Assembly: GCA_000750105.3 (NCBI GenBank) | Contig: JPHH03000033.1 | Location: 280,455 to 344,454, forward strand | Source: Tolypocladium sp. Sup5 PDA-1 | Taxonomy: Eukaryota; Ascomycota; Sordariomycetes; Hypocreales; Ophiocordycipitaceae | DNA: 64,000 nt | Direction of reading: 5' to 3' | Part shown: piece after piece, positions 57,709 to 64,000 of the stretch | Position numbering within the stretch: position 1 is the first letter of the stretch | Layout: each line of letters opens with the position of its first letter | Program-made: the position numbers and the translations under genes | The notes under the pieces: model-generated | Databases searched by the model: none | What the model saw: the letters and a program-made list of their open reading frames with translations, nothing else | What the model was told of the DNA's origin: nothing

Positions 57709-59568
57709 ATGGCACAAGAGAAACGAGCGTCTGACAGCTCTGTCCAAGTCTTCTCCAAGGGACAAGACGAAGGGCACAATGTCGAAGCCGGCAAGCCCGA
57801 TTCTGACAGCCGCCGTCCCAGCGCCCGCCTTCACATGGTCACAAAGAAAGACATTGACGACACGACGCTCTTCTACAACAAACACAAGGGCGACGTCAAG
57901 CCGTTGGACGCCGACGGCATCAAGAAGCTGAACCGCAAGAACTTTTGGTTTCTCCTGAGCCAGACGTGGTGGATCGCCTTCCTGATCCACCTGGACAAGT
58001 CGACGCTCGCGCAGGCCAGCACCATGGGCATCTTCAAGGACGTCGAGATGACCAAGAACGAGTACAACAACCTGTTTGTAGTGTTTTACACGGGGTACCT
58101 CATCGCCCTCTGGCCGGGCGCCGCGCTGTCGCAGCGAATCGGCCACAAGCACTTCATCACGGGCTCCCTGCTCCTCTGGGCGTTGCTGCTGGGGATGCAC
58201 CCCATCGTCAAGACCGGGAAGCAGATGATCGCCTTGCGCTTCCTCTTGGGAATGGTGAGCCATCTGCCATTCCCTTCTCAGTTTTCACTATAAAACTAAC
58301 CGGCCAAATACAGACCGAGTCGCAAATCGTCCCCTCAACGACCGTGCTTCACCAGTCCTTCTTCCCTCCCAAGAAGAGCCCCTGGGTCCAGCTCCTCTGG
58401 TGGGCCTCGGGCAGTTTCGCCAACGTCCTCTTGACAATGGTTGCGTACAAGCTCATCCAAGACGACGCGAACGGGACGCTCGTCGGCGGCCTCAAGTCGT
58501 GGAAGTGGCTGCACATCATCTGCGTCATCCTGACCTTTTTGGTGTCGATTCTCCTAATCATCTTTCTGCCCAACTCGCCCGTCGACGCAAAGTGGCTGTC
58601 AATAGAGGATAAGGTCCATACCATTGATTTGATCCGCGAAACACACGCGGGCATCTCCAACTCGACGTTCAAGTGGGCGCAGGTCAAGGAATGCTTCGTC
58701 GACGTCAAGAGCTGGTTATTCATGTGGGCAGCCCTCCTTCCCTGCAAACATGTAATATGAATCGCTACTAATAAAACGCGCACAGCATCCACATGTTCTT
58801 CAACGAGCTCCCCAACAACACCTCCCAGCAGCTGCCGCTCATCGTGGTCGGATTCGGCTTCACCCCTGCCCAGAGTGCCCTGTTCAATATTGCCAAGCCT
58901 CTTTGGGGCTCTTTTCTGATCATCGTTTCCGCAGCCATGCTTTACAAGACTGAGCTTGGCGTTGGATATACCTGTGCCATATCATACATCCCCTGCTTTG
59001 TGGGAGGCATCATTATGGTAAGGGGTTCTGATGCACTGGTGTGCCGTGTGCAGTACTGACAAGGGGTGCCAGATTGCTGCTCCGTGGTCGAACAAGATCG
59101 CCCTCGTTGTCGGCACACAGATTTCGACATTCAAGCCGTCTTATCTCCTTGGACTCTCCTGGGCAGGCACAACAACGATCGGATACACCAAGAAGCTGTG
59201 CGTGATGTCCACCTGCATCGTCGCCGCGTCCGTCGCCAACATGATCTCTCCAGAGTAAGCATGATCCCGCTTGACACCGCTGACAGAAACTGACAAGAAA
59301 TCACAGATTCTGGCAGGAACAGTACAAGCCGCGGTATATATTGCCCTGGTCTTTTATGACGGCCTTTTGGCTCATCTCCCCCGCAATGTGTCTCATCATT
59401 CGCTTCTACCTCAACCGAGAGAACAAGATCCGAGCTCGGCTGCTCGAGCAAACCGTCAGCGATAGCGAGGATGACGCGCTCGATACGGGCAGCGGGATCC
59501 TCAGGCTCAATGACATGGACTTGGATCAGACGGATCGGCAGAACTTGAGATTTGTCTATCCGTTGTAG
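57709..59568 (+). CDS. Dal5-type MFS permease (allantoate/anion:cation symporter family)
   Basis: Exons 57709-58254, 58314-58723, 58786-59017, 59073-59254 and 59307-59568 give 543 residues. The second intron uses a weaker GTGGGC donor but is the only one that restores the frame (LFIIHMFFNELPNN). The protein has a long hydrophilic N-terminus and about twelve membrane segments; RKNFWFLLSQTWWIAFLIHLDKSTL marks TM1 of the Dal5/Tna1 family, whose substrates include allantoate, ureidosuccinate, nicotinate and small peptides. PNSPVDAKWLS after TM6 is the usual family loop. As neighbour of amine and amino-acid oxidases it probably brings in a nitrogenous compound. It lies in the plasma membrane by family precedent. 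Confidence 0.9.
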
Positions 59569-59934
59569 ACTACCCTGTACTTGTGCGCCTCTCGGCCAGG
59601 GGCTGCTGAAGCTGTTGTGGTTGCGGCGTCTGGACCCAGATGGCCTAGGCCGATGCAATATGCCGTTGGTATGGGGCATGATCTGATAGTTGGACTTTTG
59701 CATGGTGGCTTTCGATGGTTCAACTACTAAGGCAGGGGTTGATAGCGACGCAGTTGGCCCCACGCAGAAGCATCGAAGGCCTCCTATTTCTTCATACAAA
59801 GCGCTGGATCTTCAACACATGGGCAATTAGGCACATGGGCACATGGGCACACAGAAATTGTAAAGAATTCCAGTCTTCTTTTACAGCGTCGAGATAGACA
59901 TGTATGACGAGGTTTGGGGTCTACTTGAGCTTAT
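59569..59934. other. Convergent intergenic region
   Basis: 366 bases between the 3' ends of the permease and phosphotransferase genes, with a short GGCACATG iteration at ~59832-59850. No gene seen. Confidence 0.4.
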
Positions 59935-61323
59935 TCAATCATTAGCTAGAGAAAGACGAGCAGCATTCTCTTCCTCGTAGGCCTTGAGCTGCTTCATCTT
60001 GCTCCGTACGAGCTCCTCCATCTCCGCCCGCGTCTCGTCATCGAGTAACTCACCCTCCACATCACCATCACGCAGCGCAGCCCAATAAATGACATCCGCT
60101 TCGAAGCTATTCCTGATGGCAGCGTCGAACCAGAAACGCCCAGTCTCCCACGAGTCGCGCATCCGGGCGGACAACCGCGGCCCACCGCACGTAGACTGAA
60201 CACCCTGTCGTGTTTGGGTATCCTCCACATGCTCCAACGCTCGTATGAACTGTTTCATCCTGGGCTCGTAGAGGTCTCGGAACTCGTCGAAGAGGCCGCG
60301 GTCGAGCCAATGTCCTGGGTGGGCTAGCAGCAACCACCAGGGCGGGTCGTACGAAAACTGTGCTGGCATGGCGTTTGTGTACTCGAAGTCAATCACGGCT
60401 GTGATATTGAGCGTTTCTGGATCCACGAGCACATTTGAAGGCCTGAAATCATCGCAAAAGGGTATGAACGGCCCCGAGTCGTCGATGCAGTACTTTGGAA
60501 TGAGCCTGGCTATCCGATTTCGGGTAATGAACCGGGCACGAGCGACTTCCTCGTCGGCCGCTAGATTGCGCTGAGTCTTGAGGTGAAGCATGTGCTCTTT
60601 GGCCACTGACTCGAAATATTCGGTGACAGTATTAAAGGCCGAATCGGGAAACTTGTCGATTGGGTGGCTCGCCATTGTTGCTAGCTCATTCATGATGTAT
60701 GTCAGTGGCCTCTGGTTTACGGACCAGGAGTTTGAATCGCCGTCTCTGGAGACAGCTCCAATGCGGCTGAATGAAATGCGAGAAAACTGGAGCATATAGT
60801 CCGCGAGTTGATAGTAGACCTTGTCTAGGACCTCGTCGTCGATCTTCGGGTTCAGGGTGAAAATCCCTTCGTCCCTTTCTGTCAAGACTTTGGACAAGAG
60901 CGTCCCCTCAACGAAGTCCATGATAATGAAGGGCCCAAACTGGTGTGGACTCTCCGCGGTGAGTCCCCAACCGTGAATTCGGGGGACGGGGATCGTGGTG
61001 TTTTGGCTGAGGTACTCCATCAAGTGGACTTCGTTGGCAACCTTTTCGTCTCTTAGGGCCGTGCGGATTTCGCCTGGCTTTGGAAACCGAATAATCGCGT
61101 CAGGCCCATCGTCGTCGAATTTGTATCGATACGCCACGTTGAGGGCCCCAACGACATAGCCGATGTATTCACTCGCGCCACTGTTCTGTCGGCGGCTAGC
61201 AACAAAGCTGCCCAGTTCGACCTCGGCGTCCAAAAAGCCATCTAGCCATTCCTTCAACTCGCCATCGTTTTTGGCCTGTTCTATTTTGTCGTAGCCAGTC
61301 TTGAGTCGAGGTAGTTCGAGCAT
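59935..61323 (-). CDS. APH-fold phosphotransferase family protein
   Basis: Single exon, 462 residues. It belongs to the aminoglycoside-phosphotransferase/choline-kinase-like superfamily that is greatly expanded in fungi. Seen: N-lobe with GALNVAYRYKF and AIIRFPKPG (nucleotide Lys region, here Arg in IIRF), NEVHLMEYL helix, FIIMDFVEG hinge, FCDDFRPSNVLVD catalytic loop (HGD replaced by CDD but with Asp and Asn kept), and AVIDFEYT as the metal-binding DxE motif. The C-terminal helical part is typical. The loss of the usual Lys and His leaves activity uncertain. Substrates in fungi are mostly unknown; this does not imply drug resistance. Confidence 0.88.
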   Translation of the reverse strand: MLELPRLKTGYDKIEQAKNDGELKEWLDGFLDAEVELGSFVASRRQNSGASEYIGYVVGALNVAYRYKFDDDGPDAIIRFPKPGEIRTALRDEKVANEVHLMEYLSQNTTIPVPRIHGWGLTAESPHQFGPFIIMDFVEGTLLSKVLTERDEGIFTLNPKIDDEVLDKVYYQLADYMLQFSRISFSRIGAVSRDGDSNSWSVNQRPLTYIMNELATMASHPIDKFPDSAFNTVTEYFESVAKEHMLHLKTQRNLAADEEVARARFITRNRIARLIPKYCIDDSGPFIPFCDDFRPSNVLVDPETLNITAVIDFEYTNAMPAQFSYDPPWWLLLAHPGHWLDRGLFDEFRDLYEPRMKQFIRALEHVEDTQTRQGVQSTCGGPRLSARMRDSWETGRFWFDAAIRNSFEADVIYWAALRDGDVEGELLDDETRAEMEELVRSKMKQLKAYEEENAARLSLAND

Positions 61324-62244
61324 GTTTCGATAGGTGAAGTTCTAAGGGCCTCCTGGACGTGATGTGGCTCGTTTGATTCAAACCGCTTGGCGGGCGGGGA
61401 GACGGCGGAGAGGAGCAACTTGTAAATGATCCAGGAGTCGAGGTCCTTGGCAGTGCACGGCATTACCTAACCAGCGGCACGGAATTACCCGCATGCCGAC
61501 CTGGTCAATGCGATGCAGGTTGGTTGGTATCGACTGTTTTGCGATCATGCATGTTGGCCCGATGGGTGTTGATAGACGCATAGTTTGCTGTGTGCGGAGT
61601 AATTGAGAGTACAAACCCCCACCACGGAATACGTAAGATACAAACTTGCAAAGTCCCCATCACCTGGAGGTGCGTCTTCCGTCCTGACGCCCATCATGGT
61701 AACCCATCTACCGCATCCACTCCTGCCATCCATCCTCCAGTCCTCTTGTCGACAGCATTACTATTTATAAAAATCCATCACGTCAGAACAGGCACCTGAC
61801 GTCTGATGTAGATGCATTTCGTGTCTGGGCGTGAGGAGCGTGGCGGATGAGAAGATCTCTTATCACACATCCCAAGAGCGTATTCAGTATTCACTTCAGA
61901 TCAAGTAGAGGGGAGATTTAAACAAACGGTAGATGCATGCTATATGCTAAGTGAATTTCCGTTCTCCCAGTGACCGAAGATGCTTTCGACCACAAAATCC
62001 CTCTCTAGTCTAGCTCAGTACGAAGTACCAAGTTCAAAAAGAATGACGGGGTAAACCAATAGCAAATATAAGTCAGAACATGGTACATATAAGCGAGCCC
62101 ATAAACCTCCAACGAGGATCAAGATGACATCATTGTAAAATGGAAAACTGGGACAGTGCTGCTCGCCGCATGTGCTCTTCCTCGCGAACAATCCGTCCGC
62201 CCGGTTCCCGTTTCATGAGTCTGGCTACGAGAAATACTTGAGTC
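61324..62244. other. Intergenic, no gene seen
   Basis: The first part is the phosphotransferase upstream region. ~61890-62130 is A/T-rich. No motifs recognised. Confidence 0.45.
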
Positions 62245-62484
62245 TCACTTGGAGCTGCCCCCCTTTCGGCGATCCTGAGCAGCCTTGGCCGCCTGAGCGG
62301 CCATCTCCTTCGACTTTTTGTCCTTTTGGCTTTCCTCGCGCTTCTTCTGGGCTGCCTTGCCAGCGTCGGTCATTTGCGCGTGCTCCTTGTCGTCGGGGAT
62401 CCTGATGAAGCCGCCGCTGGAAGTCATGTTGCTCGTTGGAGAATTGGCTACGCGTGGGTGAGTCAAGGTGTACGTCGGAAACAT
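62245..62484 (-). CDS. Small basic, highly charged protein, unknown
   Basis: Up to 79 residues. The C-terminal ~60 residues (MTSSGGFIRIPDDKEHAQM then Lys/Ala/Gln/Glu-rich helix ending GGSSK) look like real coding sequence with strong amphipathic composition; the first 19 residues are less convincing, so the start may be the internal Met at about 62427, possibly preceded by a leader intron. It resembles small fungal stress- or conidiation-expressed hydrophilic proteins in composition only; I do not recognise a family. Confidence 0.6.
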   Translation of the reverse strand: MFPTYTLTHPRVANSPTSNMTSSGGFIRIPDDKEHAQMTDAGKAAQKKREESQKDKKSKEMAAQAAKAAQDRRKGGSSK

Positions 62485-63402
62485 CTGGTTATTGATGGCA
62501 GAGGCATGAGCAGGTGCATGGGACTTACTACGTACTGTTGCAGAGTATAGGCTTGTTGCTTGTGATTTGTGCTGGAGTGTGCTTGAAACTGATGATGAGC
62601 ATGCTACGAACGGGATATCTACAGACTTTATACGCGTAGGAAGACTGTATATGTAGTGAACAAACAGGTTTGCCCAAGGTTGGAAGGGTTGTGCTGTTTG
62701 TGAACGATCAGGGTATCCAAGGGGCTACGTCGGTCAACCAACATCGACTCTTTGCAGCTCGACAGAGCAATCTAGTCACAGTCAAAGTACAAAAATCTGC
62801 TAGGAATTCGACTCAATGTGGCTCGTCCGACTATGTTGGTCTTCCGAGGGTAAAATCAAGGGCTACTACATGTCGTACAAGTTTCCGGTGGGATGGCTCG
62901 TCCAGAGTAACAAAGACGCAATGAGCTGGCAAGCAGTAGCATATTTCCTGAAGCAAGTTTTCGAATACTATGTTTGCGCAAGCAGTCGCAGAGAGACTTT
63001 GTTTGGACTCTGAGACCCCCTGCCTTCGTGCTGCAAGCGGCCTGACCCACGTAGTAAATTGACCATGTGCGCTGTTTTGCAGCAAACCACCAAGGTCAAG
63101 TCAACGGGCACGAGTAAGGGTACGTGTGTACGATATTGTTATGTCTGAACCAACGGTTGGCAGGCAGAGCAAGCGCCGGCCACACCAGGAGGAGGAGCAT
63201 ATGAGGCTCTTCAGAAGCGCTGCAGTCTAAAATACCCGATGCCGAGGGAGACCGAGGGCATAGGCGTAAGCAAAGCTGAAAGTGAGTGCTTCACTAGCCG
63301 ATTGTTAGTTTACCCGCCACCGAGCGAGGCCATCGTGAGCACTCATATCAAGAGACTATTATCGCCTGCCGCGGGCCCTCCTCGCAGGCACACTCGTTGC
63401 TA
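62485..63402. other. Subterminal region, no gene seen
   Basis: Moderate composition with scattered short frames. Nothing recognisable. Confidence 0.4.
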
Positions 63403-63460
63403 GCAGGCAAGCAGGCAAGCAGGCAGGCAAGCAGGCAAGCAGGCAAGCAGGCAAGCAGGC
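63403..63460. repeat. GCAGGCAA-type microsatellite
   Basis: Eight-base GCAGGCAA units repeat about seven times, with one four-base slip near 63422-63426. Confidence 0.85.
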
Positions 63461-63591
63461 GGCAGCCGTGCCCAGTCTCGGGCACGGGCAGCCACGGCAG
63501 GCCGGTAAGAGAAATACTTAGCCGCGGCTAGGCGGCTACCGAAGCTATCGTGCTATCGGTCTCGTTGTCGTCGTGTCTTAAAGGAAAGGTC

Positions 63592-63703
63592 TCTCGTGGT
63601 ATTGACTCTCGTGGTCTCGTCTCTCGTGGTCTCGACTCTCGTGGTCTCGACCCTCGTGGTTTCGTCTCTCGTGGTCTCGTCTCTCGTAGTCTTATCTCTC
63701 GAG
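63592..63703. repeat. 15-bp minisatellite (TCTCGTGGTCTCGWC)
   Basis: Seven 15-bp units and a partial eighth. Units differ at a few places, mainly A/T at position 14 and some C-to-T changes. The open frame across it (63550-63750) would read SRGLD/SRGLV repeats, but it has no domain, so I treat this as a repeat and not a gene. Confidence 0.85.
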
Positions 63704-64000
63704 AAAAGAGGCATGACTTGAAGGGAGGAAGAAGAGGGAAAAGAGGATAAAAAACCTATTGCTAGATTAACCTATAGCTACGCGATTTTGAGCATACGTG
63801 ATTAGGGGTAGTGAATCGAGAACTTCGTTTATAACATCGACTTTTCTCGACTTTTCCCTCCTTTAACCCGTAACGCTACTCTTGCTCTTAACCGAGAAGC
63901 AGGGCTATTAGCGACGAGACTCTATAAATAATTAGTCTATGTTTATATAGGGGATTTTAGATTTTCCCCCTCCCCGCCGCCGCGGGGGGGGGGGGGGGGG
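63704..64000. other. AT-rich tail ending in poly-G, likely contig edge
   Basis: A/T-rich sequence with many TA dinucleotides runs to about 63969, then C-rich sequence and a run of about 18 G ends the window. The G run is more like a sequencing or assembly end effect than biology. No TTAGGG telomere array is seen. Confidence 0.6.

Noticed and set aside
63550..63750. 66-codon frame with SRGLD repeats
   Set aside because: It is only the translation of a 15-bp minisatellite.
1..64000. CRISPR arrays, bacterial operons, rRNA or tRNA genes
   Set aside because: Nothing of the kind could be supported by eye; the window is intron-containing fungal DNA. tRNA genes would need a covariance-model scan to exclude.

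Overview
The window is eukaryotic nuclear DNA from a filamentous ascomycete. The evidence is GC-rich coding sequence, compact genes on both strands, and many 46-62 nt introns with GT..AG ends and CTAAC/CTGAC-like branch points. Recognised products include a tannase-family esterase, a Dal5-type MFS permease, an L-amino-acid oxidase, Isd11 and EMC1. The general character fits Sordariomycetes, perhaps Hypocreales; that placement is inference. For most multi-exon genes I checked that the exon lengths sum to a multiple of three.

Layout. 1-3.5 kb: 3' part of a Cid1-like nucleotidyltransferase (terminal uridylyl or poly(A) transferase type) with an RGG-rich disordered tail. 3.5-9.05 kb: a degenerate accessory segment with two diverged direct repeats showing RIP-type transitions, a coiled-coil gene and a second unknown gene, both with apparent frame breaks. 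9.1-10.4 kb: an SRPK-like kinase. 10.7-19.95 kb: a secreted tannase/feruloyl esterase, a nitronate monooxygenase divergent from an NmrA-like protein, and a secreted subtilisin. 20.2-25.7 kb: a 1675-residue, eight-exon NO VEIN-like protein with a Bergerat ATPase at the N-terminus and a DUF3883 nuclease-like C-terminus. 25.7-28.7 kb: a long gene-poor gap. 28.7-33.7 kb: a BTB/F-box-like protein and an SLC35F-type transporter. 33.7-37.2 kb: mostly non-coding, with a candidate three-exon 87-residue gene. 37.2-45.6 kb: a vacuolar/secreted metallophosphoesterase, an SDR, EMC1 and a fungal membrane protein. 45.9-49.9 kb: an acidic KDE-repeat protein and the Fe-S assembly factor Isd11. 50.3-59.6 kb: a run of nitrogen-scavenging genes (secreted amidase, secreted L-amino-acid oxidase, covalent-flavin sarcosine/pipecolate-type oxidase, allantoate-type permease). 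59.9-62.5 kb: an APH-fold phosphotransferase and a tiny basic protein. 62.5-64 kb: simple repeats, an AT-rich tail and a poly-G end that looks like a contig edge.

Several genes are visible only after splicing by hand: Isd11 (four exons, LYR tripeptide split by intron 1), the last exon of EMC1, the microgene at 35.1-35.5 kb and the multi-exon flavoenzyme. The most unusual items are the ATPase-nuclease giant at 20-25.7 kb, the RIP-marked repeat pair, and the nitrogen-acquisition run at 50-59.6 kb.
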